Source: Stichopus chloronotus | Lineage: Eukaryota; Echinodermata; Holothuroidea; Aspidochirotida; Stichopodidae | Length of the DNA stretch: 64,000 nt | Reading direction: 5' to 3' | Assembly (NCBI GenBank): GCA_021234535.1 | Contig: CM037829.1 | Coordinates: 31,964,962-32,028,961, forward strand | Position numbers and translations under genes: made by a program | Notes under the pieces: generated by a model | Databases searched by the model: none | What the model saw: only the letters and a program-made list of their open reading frames with translations | Told to the model about the DNA's origin: nothing | Part shown: positions 1 through 13,108 of the stretch, in pieces | How the letters are laid out: the number at the start of each line of letters is the position of its first letter | How positions within the stretch are numbered: position 1 is the first letter of the stretch

Positions 1-347
1 ATTCCTAACAACGTAGCAAGCACTGTAACATAGTGCCTTTGTTGGTGTTGTTATTGTCTGTTTTTGCATCACTTGTTCATCATATGGCAAACTGCCATGA
101 TGTTAAGATTTATCTGCAATTAACTACCCACCCCCCACTAGGAGGGGATGCAGTAAGGTCATATGAGTAATCAGTAGAACTTTCCCATTTTATCGCTTTC
201 CACATGACCATGAATATGAACACAGCCATACTTCCAGCCAAATAGCAGAGATATCTGTTTTATCGTCTTTTGTACCATTTTGATGTTGCGACCTTCAAAT
301 GCTACTTCCTTTGGTAGGAAACAAATGTCAGGGCAAGCAACAGCCAA

Positions 348-3300
348 TCAAGTCTCAAATTGCGAAGCAAACCAGTCTGGCAAAAAGACATCAGAAGGAT
401 TTTCAAGTATTTTCCAGGTTACGGAGGATGAATCTGTTTGCCTCTCAAACAGGTACACTTTCCTGAAAGAGAAAAGATAATGCAGTATACAAACAATTTT
501 TCAATGTATGTATGTAGTATTTGACCATGGGGAGGCTGCAAATATATCTACAAATATGCTAGAAATTACAATGGGCTATGGGGGTACCATGACTCATCTA
601 CCAATATCATGCAAAAATAACAATAGGTCCAGGGGGGTCCAGGATTCACCTATGAATATCACACCAGAAAATACAAAAGGAAATATGGTCCATGGTTCAT
701 GCATGAATACTACACTAGAAATGAAAATAAACAAGTGTCCATAAATCATCAACAAACTGTATGCTCAAAATGACAAAAGCAGGGAACACATGATTCATCC
801 ACAAATATCATACCAGAAAAGACAATAGACCATGGGAGTCTATGATTTATCTTTGAATATTGCTCTAGAAAGTACAATAGACTAAGGGGTTCATGATTCA
901 TCTGTGAACATCACGCTAGAATTTACAATAGACCACAGAATCCATGGTTCATCTACAAATACCAATAGAAAATGACAATAGAAAATGGGTCTGTGATTCA
1001 TCTAGAAATGTTTACAAAGCACAAGAGATAAAAGTGTCCATCATTCTAGAATGACTACCCTGTAGCATGGAGAACAAACTGTTTCATTCTTCATGTTTCA
1101 TTCTTCATGTAATCTTTAAAAGCTTTAGGACAGTACTGATGCTGTACCTCCTGAAAGTTGCACTGTGAAATAACTTACTTAGCATCACTGGTTGTGACTA
1201 CTTGGCGGATGAATGATAAAAATTCCTGACAAAAATTGAAAGCTATAGCACCACTCCACAGCCCCTGGAGAAAAAGGGAAAGATATCAGCAAAGTGATAC
1301 ATGGTCTGAATCTGAAAGGAGCAGCTGCTACCAGTGAACTCTCCACAAGTAACTGTTTAAGCCATGAACTGCACAGAGATGCTTTGTTACATGGATGTTT
1401 AGGAATGGTATGAGAGACCAGACAGCCAAAACGCTTAGTAATTCCTTGCATATGGTTATATTATAACAAACACAAATTACCCACATGACAAGTATGAGAT
1501 CAATTACAGTTTATTCTTCTTGAAACATCATGGTAACAAGCTTTTGATCCAAAATAACCTCTCACCTTCTCATAACACAATATGTGCAAAAATTGTTAGA
1601 AATCATCTATTATGGGCAATGCACATGCTAAGTATGAAATCCCTCAATGACCTCAAATGACCTTTGACTTCCACCAAAAACAATAGGAATTACACACTCA
1701 TAATGGCCAATTTAAACACTAAGTATGAAATAAGTCAAGGCTTCAGATATTGTGTTTACAAGGTTTTTACAGTTTGACCTCAGGTGACCTCAAATGACCT
1801 TTGACATCCACCAAAAGCAATAGGGAACATGTACTCAGAATGGTTAACCCACACAGTACGTATGATATCAGCCAAAGTTACCCTTCTGGAGACATTGTGT
1901 TTATAAGGTTTTTGCTGTTTGACCTCTAATGATCTTTGACTTTCACCAAAAACAATAGAGATCATCTATCTACCTACTATTGCCAACCCACACATTAAAC
2001 ATGAGATAAGTCAAGGTTACCCTTCTGGAGATATTGTGTTCACAAGGTTTTCCCACTTTGACCTCTGGTAACCTCAAATGATCTTTGACCTCCACCAAAA
2101 ACATTACAGATCATCTACTTAGAAAGGCCAACCCATACACAAAGTATGAGTTCAGTCAAGGACACCCTTCTTGTGATGTGTTTGCAAGCATCACACACAC
2201 ACACAAACATACTGTATCAACACACTAGTCATATCTATACACTAATCATCATGATTACACAGGCTATAATTATTTGATTATCATGGACCAAAATGAAGAT
2301 GGGAGTCAATAAAACAACAAATTTAAGAAAAAAGAAACAACCAATGACCAACCACATGAGAAGAGCTGGATGTTCACCTCCCACTGATGGCTAATAAAGA
2401 TAAGACAGCTGCTACACTTTGATATAATAAATGCATACTATTCTGAGAGAGAGCTAAGCATGGGGTGTGGGATTGCAAGAGTCATATTTGATCAACAGAA
2501 AACACATCCTTAGTTGTCACCTCAATAAAGTCAAAAAGCTGAAAAGCTGCAATGCAATGTCAAGTAAATTTGTGTGGCACAGGGTTAACATCATTGCCAG
2601 TGTACAAGTTAAAAAAAAAAAAGAACGGTTGCACAGCTATTGCCAAGGCCAAAGTACATAAGAAAAGAATTCACATTTGCTTACTCTCGATTCTTTGGGC
2701 ATCTGAAGAGTTTGGAATGATTTCATTCTCCTAACAATCCCATCATCATCTCGAAAGCCACAAATTACCTCAGGAATGCCAACAAGGAATGACTGAGCCC
2801 ACCATTTAATCAGCTTGAATCTGAAAAGAAACTTCAGGTAAATATATCTTGACAAGAAATGTTGCAAATGTTAATCTATTGTGAAATTTCTTGTTATCCC
2901 ACAGAGATTAAAATAATTAAAATAAAAAAAATACAAAGTTTATTCAATTAATACAGGTAGGTATGCTATGACATCACACATGTAACATAATGCAATGCAC
3001 AACCGTGGAAAAGAAATGTTTCATATCAATAACTTGAATGGAACATTCTTCTGAACTATGGTTCAATTCACCAATATAAGTAGAGACAAATTTCCCATAT
3101 CTCTATCACTGGTTAACTACTTTAAAGGGAAATAAGGCATTTGTTTTGCAGATTAAGTTATATTTTAAACTGGTATTTGTGGACACAGAGCGATAGAGTC
3201 TAAAATACAGGAAAGGATAGTAGTCTTCTTGCAGATAGAAGTTTCTTGCACATAGAAATTCACTTATTTGTTGCTCAAGAATAATTTGTTCACCAAAAAA

Positions 3301-6300
3301 ACCAAATGGTGCATTTCTCTTAGCTCATGTTGGCATAATTTTTCAGGAGCTGAGGCCATTGCTGATGCTTGTTGGTGAGACTGAATGGAGATATGACAAT
3401 AAAAGCTACCTCTGTGTATGCTATGTTGGTGCATTATAAGTGCCCCTTTCAGTGCTTTTGTTTGAGGTCTTGAATGAGTTGAACCAAAGATTCTAGCATG
3501 GGTAAGATAGGACACTTGCTTGGATTTGTGCAGGGGACGATGCAACAGAAGTGATGTCATATTTATGGCAACAATTCGTAGGCAAACTTTGAAAACTGTA
3601 TGTTCAACCTATAGAAGACAAACCTAATTTGCCTTGAAAAATTCACTTTACATTTGTCTTTCAGAAACCTACAACATGAGTTATGTGGGGTTTAATAGAT
3701 GTGATACTACAACAAATTGCAGAACACAACACCTTCAATTTGCTCAACATTGTAAAGCTGGCACTAGATTTACCTACCACATGCTTCTCCACAGAGTCCT
3801 ACTTCAGGATGCACCTTTTAACACATGAGTGTCCAATCTTCCCCTCTCTAGAATCTTTATTTGAACATACAGAAACAAAGTTGGCATAGTAATAGGCCTA
3901 CTACAATAGAGTACATATATATGAGAATGCCAAGACTATGATTATATCAAGACAGCTCAAATAACCAATCTACCTTCCTCCGTACCTGTGAAAGTTGTGC
4001 TCATTTCTTTGATTGTACCATTCTCTACTTGTTTTCAATTCAATATAATTTTCACGCGACTTCTTCGAGGTGTCAGGTCTGATGCAATCCACTTCACCGG
4101 CGTAGAGTAAGCGATGCTTGTGCAGGTTTGATCTCACCACGGAGCAAAAGGCATCATGATTATCTACTGGCTCGGAGGTGTTTGGTCTACCATCCTTTTG
4201 ATCTGTGAAGGGAAAAAAAAAGTGATTCACCAACTGTACATGTCAGAAGAAAAATGTACTCAACTTCAAAGTACCTGAAGTGAGAATTCCAAAAGTATAT
4301 GCCATAGAGTGAAAACAAAACCAAAAAAAAAACATCACTCAAAGGGCCCAATCTACATCTTCGAATGACATTCATAAGCTGGCCTCCTACTCACACATTC
4401 CTCCAGTGAGCTTTTGGAATCATGAGGCCATTGTCAGTCCACCACTATCCCAGCATGATAATGTCATAATTCTAGCACCTTTACTATAAAACTGGAATTT
4501 GAGAAAACTTTAGTTACCTAAACACTAATATTTCACATCCTACAGCAGTTTTGACATGACACAGTCATGGATGGATCCAGAGGTCATGCAGCTGGTGTGC
4601 ATGAGCCACCCCCTCCCACCTTGGTCAAGATTTTCCAGGACTAAAATCACCAAATCATACATTAGACCACATGTGACAATTCAAATAACATAAACACCCT
4701 GGTGTATGATGGATTTGTGCCTTTAATATTCCATTGCAGACATTCCACAGTCAGTTCTCCTTGTCTCGGGTTTGATAAAGAAACTCATTCACCATACCGC
4801 AAGCACCATCCCTTTTTATCTACATCCTTTAGATGGATGACACTCTCCCTCAGTGGATAAATCTAGTGCAATCTCTCACCTTCAAACAAAAAAAATCTGG
4901 ATCTGCCCTTGGACACAGTCATATGTTGGCGGATGATGATGACGATGAATCATGTGATCAAAAATTTAAAATCAAACTTACCACTTGTAACGTACTGCTC
5001 AAATTTATAACCCCAGTATGTCATCTCCTTTTCCCTGTCACTCATCTCTTTCCTCCTCCTTTCATTTTCCGCTGTCTCTACCTCGCTCATGTAGTATGTT
5101 CCACCGAAAAGTGTCACCGCCATAGCCCAGGAATCCTTCACAAATGGGGTACAAATTATTTTAGTGAGGTGCCCCCTCCACATTAAAAAATCTGTGTGTA
5201 AACTGTATATATAAATAAAGATGAAAAACTGTTTCATTCCAATTTGCAACAAGAGAAAACTTCTTCACTATTTATCTCTTACTGAGGCCTTTGTTAATTA
5301 GGATACATCAAATACAGTACATGTATAATGTGGATGCACATGTGTACAACCTAGCTGGTATCACATCGACAAATTTTGCAATTTGATCACACACAAAATA
5401 CACTGCTGTACCAGTTCATACGAGGATAATTTTCATGCCTCCATGTAGGTTTTCGGTGAAAACTACTGGAAGTGACTGAACATTACTTTGATTTAGTTTC
5501 ATGACTTTATTCATCAGAGAATATATACTCATTTATACACGTCATGATCACACTTTGCTTTCACAAAACTGAAACATGTGACTTGAGTTGAATGAGTACT
5601 ATACTGTAGTGAACATAAGGTAACTGCACTGGTGTGACTGTAACTTATAAACTAACCAGCAGAGAATGTCACTCATTTCTACCAGTCACAGTGACTCAGA
5701 GCGACGAGAACATTTCTAACAATGCACTGTGCAAGTGCAAGTGCAAGCTTCCCCTATGGACCAACAAAAATTCTAGTTTTCAGGTTTCTAATATTGTCAA
5801 AATTAATGAAGAGCTGTTGTATGGAGTACATACTGTATAAGTAGGGATTAGTAGACTTGACTTAAAAAAACCACATGTATGCTTCCATATTGACATTTAG
5901 CTAGTAACTCTAAGTTACATATATACTGTACCTTTAGTGTTCACCATACATGTGGGGTTTTAAGTGATGAGGCCTGCCTCTCAAGTGAACATTAGTACAT
6001 CTATGACATAACAACCATCCCCTATAAGAGAGTCCCACCCCCACAAAAACTCCACGTGGCTGAAGAAAAGTAGATATGCACACCTCATGCATGACTACCC
6101 CCTCCCTTAACATTCTGTGAAGAACACTGACTGTATTTATACTGTACATGAATTAAAACGTAAACATTAAACCCACCTTTTTATCAAGCCATTTTCGTTA
6201 ACTGTAAACTGATCTTTGTTTAGCAAGATCCATTTTAGAATATTGTCAAGCCTTTCAGTTACATCCTCGTCCTTTCTGACAAATTGGTCATAACCGAGTC

Positions 6301-6544
6301 TTAAGTCAAATTTTAAGTCAAAATTCTGCTCTGGTGGAGTGTAATATTTCATTTTTCTTGAATCATTGTACAAATTCCTCTGTCCATCTCTACTGGCATC
6401 TAAAGAAAATCGACCAACTTCTTGTGGTTTGGCAAAATGAGGGAAAGCAGTATCGTATCTTGAATGTGGAATGACTGGAAAAGAATGTCCTTGCGTTCCT
6501 TTTTTCCTCCGTTCCTCTACAGTTGGCTCAAATTTTCTTTTCAT
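348..6544 (-). CDS. DXO: DXO decapping exoribonuclease, complete six-exon gene
   Basis: DXO/Rai1-family enzyme that removes incomplete, NAD or other aberrant 5' caps from RNA and degrades the body 5'-3'; the mammalian protein is mainly nuclear. Minus-strand exons: 6544-6177, 5202-4982, 4202-3986, 2820-2685, 1264-1179 and 462-348. All have GT/AG junctions, the phases join, and the 1143 nt give 380 aa (human about 396). Family landmarks seen in order: EVGRFSLDA; KYYTPPE; WRGHLTK (131-137); GYKFEQY (E191); GEVDC (E233, D235); IELKTS (E251, K253); KWWAQSF (Q278); NFCQEFLSF; a final FLPDWF. These match the metal-binding and catalytic residues known for DXO (E192, E234, D236, E253, K255, Q280 in mammals). 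The start is the first ATG after an in-frame TAA. An acceptor-like TTTCCAG at 6574-6580 suggests a separate upstream 5' UTR exon, which I could not place. The second acceptor was chosen at 5203-5204 because the nearer AG breaks frame. Confidence 0.93.
525..1035. repeat. Degenerate ~58-bp tandem repeat in last DXO intron
   Basis: Eight or nine diverged units built around 'CATGATTCATCTACAAATATCA..CTAGAA' followed by 'ACAATAGACCATGG'. Unit length drifts around 56-60 bp. The array fills most of the intron between the last two DXO exons, ending about 60 bp from the last exon's acceptor. Only the tandem structure is seen; no function is implied. Confidence 0.7.
1632..2172. repeat. GACCT-type ~130-145-bp tandem repeat, cluster 1 (DXO intron 4)
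   Basis: Four diverged units, each with the core TGACCTCAAATGACCTTTGAC followed by 'TCCACCAAAAACAATAG', then a spacer containing 'CCAACCCACACA..AGTATGA' and 'CCTTCTGGAGATATTGTGTT'. The same unit recurs near 10.2, 38.9, 44.5, 45.4 and 52.5 kb. A short (CA)n tract follows at about 2190. Confidence 0.8.
3121..3452. mobile_element. TTAAAGGGAAATA MITE, copy 1 (DXO intron 3)
   Basis: Starts TTTAAAGGGAAATAAGGC and ends in a decayed inverted copy (GTGCCCCTTTCA). The interior shares 'AGAAATTCACTTATTTGTTGCTCAAGAATAATTTGTTCACC' in pieces with copies at 9.5, 41.5 and 51.2 kb. It is short, has no coding capacity and has inverted ends, so it is a non-autonomous DNA element. The right boundary is approximate. 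Confidence 0.65.
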
Positions 6545-6577
6545 AATGATCACATGGCAGGATAGAAAGCAGTCTGG

Positions 6578-9055
6578 AAATTAAGAAGACCAGGTGTAAG
6601 CAATGATAAAAGTTGAAATTTGAAACTGACCTGACAATAGTTTGAATATTTTGATATTCATTTTCATCACGGACAGTAGCAACCTTTCACTCTTTACAAG
6701 CATGCAGGTGGTATGGCTATAATGCAGGATAAGTTTGGCCACATTGCAAGGCTGTGAAGAGCCTGATGTTGCATGAGCCTCTTCCAAGAAAGTAAAGAAT
6801 TAGTGTGTAGTAGAACAAAATGTAAAATTATCTCAGACAAGAAGTTAGAAGACCCATCTATTTCTGACCAGCAACAGTGGCATAAGTTTAAACAAATATG
6901 ATGACCTTAGACCTGCTTTTCAGTTGGCAACGATTGGGTAGGCTACAAATACAGACCTACAGTATCTGAAATGTTGGTTATCAAATTTAATGCCTTTACC
7001 ACAGAACAAGCTTCTGTTCCTACTTCAGTGTGACTTGTGATGGAACAAAAAGTTGAAGTATGTGATCCATACTTACACGTATGACAAAGACTGCCATTGA
7101 CCATGTGTGCATTTACCAAATGTGTGAAGATCTCATCATTTCATTAACTATTGTATGATGCTTTTTTTGTTTTTGGGGTCAATGAACAAGACCAACATCA
7201 TGCTAATCTCAGCTGTGCTACAAAGCAATGAGTCACTGATTGAGTTTGCAGTCCTGTATATCTATACTGTACAGTATATCACTTAATAAAAGACAGGACA
7301 ATCCTGATTGATCGGAATGGATGAAAGCAATACTGCACCTAAATATAGCTATAATTAATAGCAGAAGGTGAGAATGAATTCTGGAAACGATGCTTCGCAA
7401 ACATACACAAATGAATAAAGGCCAACTGAAACTTGACCTTTAAGTGTGCATGAGTCAAATGGTATTGTCAAATTGGTATTGCAACTTTCCTGTTCTGGGC
7501 TCTTATGTTCAGTGAAAGTTGTCACCGACTAACTGTAAGATATGTGAGTTCAGACATGGAGGTAAGTCTATACAGTAGTTCAAAACAGAAGAATGAGGTG
7601 AAATTCACCTGAGAGGATCAGTCACCAGGTTGGTGGCAAACAGGGTGATTTGATTTAAATGAAGCTGTTTAAAATCATTACTTTAATTGACATACTGTAA
7701 TCATGATTTTCATGATTCTAAATTGTAGTTACTGTTACTAAACCTTTGAAGTCCCTCGAGCAAACTGTACTTGAAAACAGAAACAAATAAAATTTGGGTT
7801 TTTGGCATGTAAGGTTATTGATCATCACAAATCAATGTGGTTGCAACTGTCTTCTACTGCAATTCTACTCAGTGACCGCAACACTACGTGGTGGTCCCGA
7901 TGATCAGATACACGAAATTGTAACAAAGCGTCCCCTCATTTTTTCCTCAAAACCAGATCAACTGCAAGAACAATGAGGTGAAAAGTAGAAGCCATAAAAA
8001 TGGGCCTACTACAAGTTAACCCATGCTTAGCCTACAAACAAGTTATGCCGGGGAAACCCTTGCAACCTGCATTACAATTTACAAATGGTGGTGTCTATTG
8101 ACACGACTCTGTTATTCAGGCTCTTCTTGTTATTGACCCGGACATAGCTTCAGTACTAACTGAGAATTAGAAACTGTGTAATTAGTGTAACCATAGCCTG
8201 AACCATGGATGCAACACTAATGGGAAGCAAGTTGAAGTTGGCGAGCTTATTCAGATGATACATACTTCTAGAATACCGTAATTGTGCCGTAACTTCTAGT
8301 TTGCTACTCCGGCTGCGTAGATGGAGATTTAAGACAATTGCCCCAGATGGTGTTGTAGAGTTAAGCAATGTACTGTGTGGGCTTACTGTAGTGTAGGCTT
8401 ACTGTAGGCCTAAGTTGAAAACTGAAAAGAGATACTTTTGATTTGGATTTCCTACCTCGATTTGGTTCTAATTTAGGATTACTCTGGAGAACTGAAATTT
8501 TGCAACAATTTCTGAGACTTGAGAGGACAATGGGCCTGAAGTGAACGAGAGTTTCATACGTGTACTCGCAATGTAGAGCTGTAGACTGTTGTGTAGTGTA
8601 GCCTATAGCATACACAGAAATACAGTAGCGTACCGTGTACGGTGCTTCTATATGGGGAAGCCCCCGTTGGGTGTACAGAGATGTTAAACTGGAAGGAAAT
8701 GGAAGAGCTTGGTCAATTGAATGATTGTCATATTGCATATGGCGATTTCATATTTCCACACCTTTACCAATTACAGGTCAGGCAGTCAAAAACTGCACGA
8801 TCATGCCGACTTCATGGCAGAATTTCAAAGTCCTGACTTAACCATTTACATTAACATAGCCAAATAAGAGTGCATTTATCTGTTTTGACCCAATAAGTTA
8901 TAACAGTTAGAGATTTCTAACACTTGGACACGAAATGTTCAAGTATATTTACATTACTCATTGGAGACCTATTAATTTCTTGAAAGAAAAATGAATCGGT
9001 TTCTCTAACGAATATTGAACAGGACTTCACCTCTTCTGCCTCTTAAAAAGATCCA
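6578..9055. other. Intergenic sequence upstream of DXO
   Basis: No supported exon. It presumably contains DXO 5' UTR and promoter sequence, but I cannot place a transcription start. It contains a short AT-rich MITE-like copy at 7642-7745 (listed separately). Small open frames near 7.8, 8.4 and 8.6 kb show no recognisable domain. Confidence 0.5.
7642..7745. mobile_element. TTTAAATC-type AT-rich MITE, short copy
   Basis: Begins CAGGGTGATTTGATTTAAAT, carries a central ATCATGATTTTCATGATT palindrome and ends ACTAAACCTTTG. It resembles the fuller copy at 21578-21738, which has the same beginning and an AAACCTT end. Non-coding. Confidence 0.5.
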
Positions 9056-9059
9056 AACA

Positions 9060-10035
9060 TTTTTGTATGTGAGTCATTGTTCTTATTTTCAGGAAATACG
9101 ATCTCACAAAATTAGAAAACGTTCTTATTTTAGTAAATATTCGAAGCACGATCCTGGTGCTAGAAGTCCATCGGTTGTGAGGTAAATCACAATCAATACA
9201 AATCTGATTTGGACATTGCTGTTAATGTTTATCTCATACCCGTGGGTTGCAGAAGGTCTGTTCTGATCTCTTATTTTATGATAACACATTATTTTCATAT
9301 AAGGGAACGACGTGAACCCAAAATTCAAACTTTGTCCTGAGCGAAATAATTAGCCTAGTTGCGCCTTAGCCTTAATGCTGTTGCTCCGTAATACTGAACT
9401 GAAACCGACGAATAAATGATAGAAATACCTTTGAGGCAATAAGACAGCTTATCTTCAGTTGACTTTGTGGGTCTTTAAAGGAAAATAAGGCGTTTTTTCA
9501 CGGGAAACAAACATATTTTCAAAACCAACTTTTGTGGACATGATAGGTTATTCAAAATAAGGAACGTAAGGACAGTAGCCTTCTTTTCAAGAACTAAGTT
9601 TCTCACGGATAGAAATTTAGTTGTTTGTTGCTCAACAATAGTTTGTTCACCCAAACTTTTTAAAATTCAAATGATGCATCTTTCGTTACTCAATGCATGC
9701 ACAATGTTTTGAGGAGATGAAGCTTTTGTAGATGTTTATTGATGAGACTGAATGGTTTGACAATAATTAAGGCTTTTTTTCTTTATGTGCCATATTGCTA
9801 AATTCTTAACGCCTATTTCCCTTTAATTAAGTGAATTTAGTTTCTGTCCACCTCAACAGCTCCCCTGGTGTCATGTACGCCGTGAAAAAGTATCTTACTG
9901 AATACAGACATTCATAAGCTTTTCCACATCGCTACACTAAAGAGTTTTTACCTCAAAAGACCTTGCTAGAAACAGGACAGGGTGCAAAAAAAATGAAAAG
10001 CAAACTTGTAGGTTCTATTTTCAATTATACGTCAC
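9060..10035. repeat. Old dispersed repeat B, copy 1, split by a MITE
   Basis: 9060-9474 and 9827-10035 align by eye with one continuous stretch at 28669-29260. Shared blocks include TTCAGGAAATACGATCTCACAAAATT, GTAAATATT..AAG, CCTGGTGCTAGAA, TGTTTATCT..GTGGGTTGCA, TTATCTTCAGT..GTGGGTCTT, and CACCTTGCTAG-like and GTGCAAAAA pieces. The MITE at 9475-9826 sits exactly where the other copy is uninterrupted. No coding potential seen. Confidence 0.7.
9475..9826. mobile_element. TTAAAGGGAAATA MITE, copy 2, best preserved
   Basis: 352 bp bounded by TTAAAGGAAAATAAGGC on the left and GCCTATTTCCCTTTAA on the right. These are clear terminal inverted repeats of about 15 bp, with TTAA at both outer edges. 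TTAA could be the duplicated target, as in piggyBac-like elements; that class assignment is inference. The insertion splits repeat B. No open reading frame, so non-autonomous. Confidence 0.78.
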
Positions 10036-10164
10036 CAATATCACATATGAAGCGTCTATCCAGGGTTTTCAGGAGGAGTCGGGACCTGGAATAACAGCGA
10101 AAGTCTTTTGCGCGCACTATGGGTAGGACTATCCAAGCGGAGTCCAACAGAAGTAAATGTTTAC

Positions 10165-10830
10165 TTTTTTTAAAGTAGGTAAAAGGTCATTTGATGTCAC
10201 TGAAACGGTTAAAGTACGAAAAAAGTATCAAGGAAGATCTCAACAACTGAAAAGCTGCTGGAAATCCTAACTGATAGCATTGGTACTTCTAGACAGGAAG
10301 ATGATTTCTGTGTAAGTTTTTGTGGAGGTGAAATGCTCATGTTAGGTCAGTATAGAGACCATAGTTTGAAACCTTGAAAACATGGTTATTTCAGCGCGGA
10401 AAACTTGCTGGAACTTCAAAATCGCTGTTTGCGTTGTCCATGGTTAGTAGATGATCTCTAATGTTTTTCATGGGGGTCAAACGTCATATTTAGGTCACCA
10501 TCTTGATAAAGAATGAAAACGTAGCCTATACTTCTTTAGATATCTCAGCAAAGTGGATGATACCTGGACTTGAAATTTAGTGTTCAGGTAGTTCATTTTA
10601 AGTAGACGATTTGTGTAATTTTTCAAAGAGGTCAAATGTTAATTGAGGTCAGCCGAAGTTAAATTTATTATTGACCATACGTACCTCAGCTAAATGGTAC
10701 TGGATCTTGAAACTGTTAGAAATGATCGCTCTTGACGGGCAGATGATGGGTCATTTTTGTGGAGGTCACAGGTTATGTGAGGTCAGTAGAGATCTTACTT
10801 GTAACCTTGTAGGAATGTTATCACGAAGAG
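10165..10830. repeat. GACCT-type tandem repeat, cluster 2 (inverted relative to cluster 1)
   Basis: About five very diverged units spaced ~145 bp. Each has an AAAGGTCATTTGA(G/T)GTCA-like core followed by 'GAAACCTT..A..TATCTCAGC' and 'GTAGATGATC'. The half-sites read AGGTCA on the plus strand, so this array runs opposite to clusters at 1.6 and 39 kb. Confidence 0.65.
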
Positions 10831-11288
10831 TAAGGTGTTTGAATTTAAAGTTGGTATGTATCTTCCTTGTATTTTTTTTTGTCGATTTCTTCACCTTAGT
10901 TGGTGGTATTTACATCTTAATTTTAACACTTAGTTAATTTTAACACATAGTTACAGCCTTCATTATGTAGTCCACAGAACACAACTAGTAGTATTGCAGA
11001 ATTGCATACTCAAATATCCATGTGAATGTCTGTTAATTGTCTTTGCTGCTTTTGAAATTATGGACCAGGAGAGAGAACACTGGCTATAGTTCCAGTTTTC
11101 TAGGATGGATCTTCGAGAATATTTCCACCACCTCATCAAGGTCTACACTAGCTGATGTCATAATGAGAGTGGATCAGTGCAAGGGATGACAGCTGTGTGT
11201 GCCGGACTTAATATTGTATCTATAGTTCAATGATATCCATTGCCACAAGACATAACCATGCATGCGCGTTTTTTTTTTTTTTTGAGCT

Positions 11289-11331
11289 TATCTCATCACC
11301 CCACATAGTAGATGTATGCGGTGATGAGATA
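11289..11331. repeat. Perfect 12-bp hairpin
   Basis: TATCTCATCACC at 11289-11300 is matched exactly by GGTGATGAGATA at 11320-11331, with a 19-nt loop. It lies just after a poly-T tract. Seen directly; function unknown. Confidence 0.6.
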
Positions 11332-11699
11332 TTGTGGTCAGTTTGGGCCTGTATACATTTTATGACATAAATGGAAGGTTATATCTTCCTGCTAAAAGTG
11401 AACGGAAATTCGGCCTCAATATGTCAAGATAAAAAAAATAAAAAATATTTCATAGCTGACCCTTCAAATACAGGGCTGGAAAAATGGACCTCCCTTAAGT
11501 TGGGGTGAGTCATTCGGACGCACCGGCCCCCCTCCCTGGATATGGGCCTGAAAATGACACAAGATAGAAGAAAGAAACAAGAAGGCAATCCACGGAATTT
11601 CATCTCATCCCTATCGTTGTCCATATACCAATCACTCTTTTACACGTAGGCCTATATTACAGTAGATCGAGAGTTTAATTGCACATCCAGTGCTTTACA

Positions 11700-11970
11700 T
11701 TATACACAGTGCGGTTCGTGGCCAGTGCACGTTGCTATAGGCGCAGCACACTTGGCCATGAATGTGTAAACAATGCGGAAGTGTTGTGCAAATGAAGAAG
11801 TCACGCGTGCGCTTAACTAACTGAGTGTATATTCCCACGCAGATCGGGTGTGCGTCAAAGTAATCCTTTGATTTCCTTTATTTCTCCGAATCAGCGTCCG
11901 CCACTCAGGGGCAGGACAGGGGACGGATCCCGTGTAAAATGTCTTACCCCTCTTGCCTCCCAAAATGAAA
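11700..11970. promoter_or_regulatory. CpG-dense patch between DXO and NUBP2
   Basis: CpG dinucleotides are clearly denser here than in flanking sequence (GTGCGG, CACGCGTGCGC, CAGATCGGG, CAGCGTCCGCC). A GCGGAAGTG ETS-like word lies near 11775. It could be a distal promoter for the minus-strand DXO, a regulatory element or simply unmethylated sequence. No transcript evidence is available. Confidence 0.25.
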
Positions 11971-13108
11971 TTCGAAGGTAAAAAAATATAGGCCAAACTT
12001 TGTATAAGACCAGAACTTCCCAAACTGTCAATGAAAGTACGGATTTTTAGCATTTGCATGGAAAAAGGTCACTGACAATAGAGAAGTTTTGAAATCTTTA
12101 TATGAAAGAAGTTTTGAAAACTTCACAACCGTACCGCAGAAGCTTATACTCATCCGAAAGTCCTTGAAATCGACCATATGGCTTGGAAGTTTTACCTCCA
12201 AGTCCAAGGAAGTACTCCCATTCACCAGAATGAAAACTTTTTATAACGGAAAAAGCAATGAACCATGAAATTATGATCAAATACATTGGCTTTGTTGGCA
12301 CGTTAACGATGAATTAAACAAGTTAGATCATACACAGTTTAAAGGCACAGTAGGCCACAGGTACAACGCTGCCAAAGACTGACCGTCAAATTGTACAGTA
12401 ATAAACATGAGGAACGCGCAACGCAGTGATTTGGTGAATGTGAACCTTTACGACCAGCCTGCACTAAAACGCTAGCAGGTCCCTCTTTGGCATGCACCAT
12501 AAATAATGATTACATATTGACATCCATCAGTGAATTATCAACCTATGGAATTGTCTTATAATCCCCTCTACACCATTCGTAGTGGAAATGTAAATTTCCG
12601 AACCTGTGTTCAAAAAAGTAAAACAAAAACTGTTATAGCTGGAACCCACAACGCCAGAGAGACTGTGAAGTGACATTTTCAATCTGGGTCACATTTTTAT
12701 CCAAAAATTTTCTCTGTACGCTACGCGATAACCCCTGGTTGCGCTCCTATTAGATAGTGTCAACCCTTCCCCCTCACCCCATCACCCCCCCCCCCCCCAC
12801 CCATGAAAAAGTCGTCGGGCTACTCCATATTATGTGCCAGGATGTAGCCCTGTAACTCCCGGAGGTTTGATCATTATATTTTCTCTTTACCCATACACCG
12901 TAGTTTGGCCGTGGGGAGGAGGCAAAGTGGGACCCTCCCTGTTTGCATCACAGACTTGTAAGTGGTTAACGTACAAGTCTGAATTGAACAACACGTACAA
13001 GGTATTTGACTTGGGATTTGACTCATTTTTACCCACATTACTGTACTAAGCGCTGTAGCCGCTTCTCACAGGAGTGACTATTCAATATGTAAACAAAACA
13101 GTGCATAT

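Noticed and set aside
6177..6553. GTG start upstream of the DXO ATG
   Set aside because: Nuclear animal genes initiate at ATG; the ATG at 6544-6542 follows an in-frame TAA and fits the family's N terminus.
12785..12800. Poly-C run as possible G-quadruplex
   Set aside because: A single homopolymer tract without regular spacing; also a likely assembly weak point.
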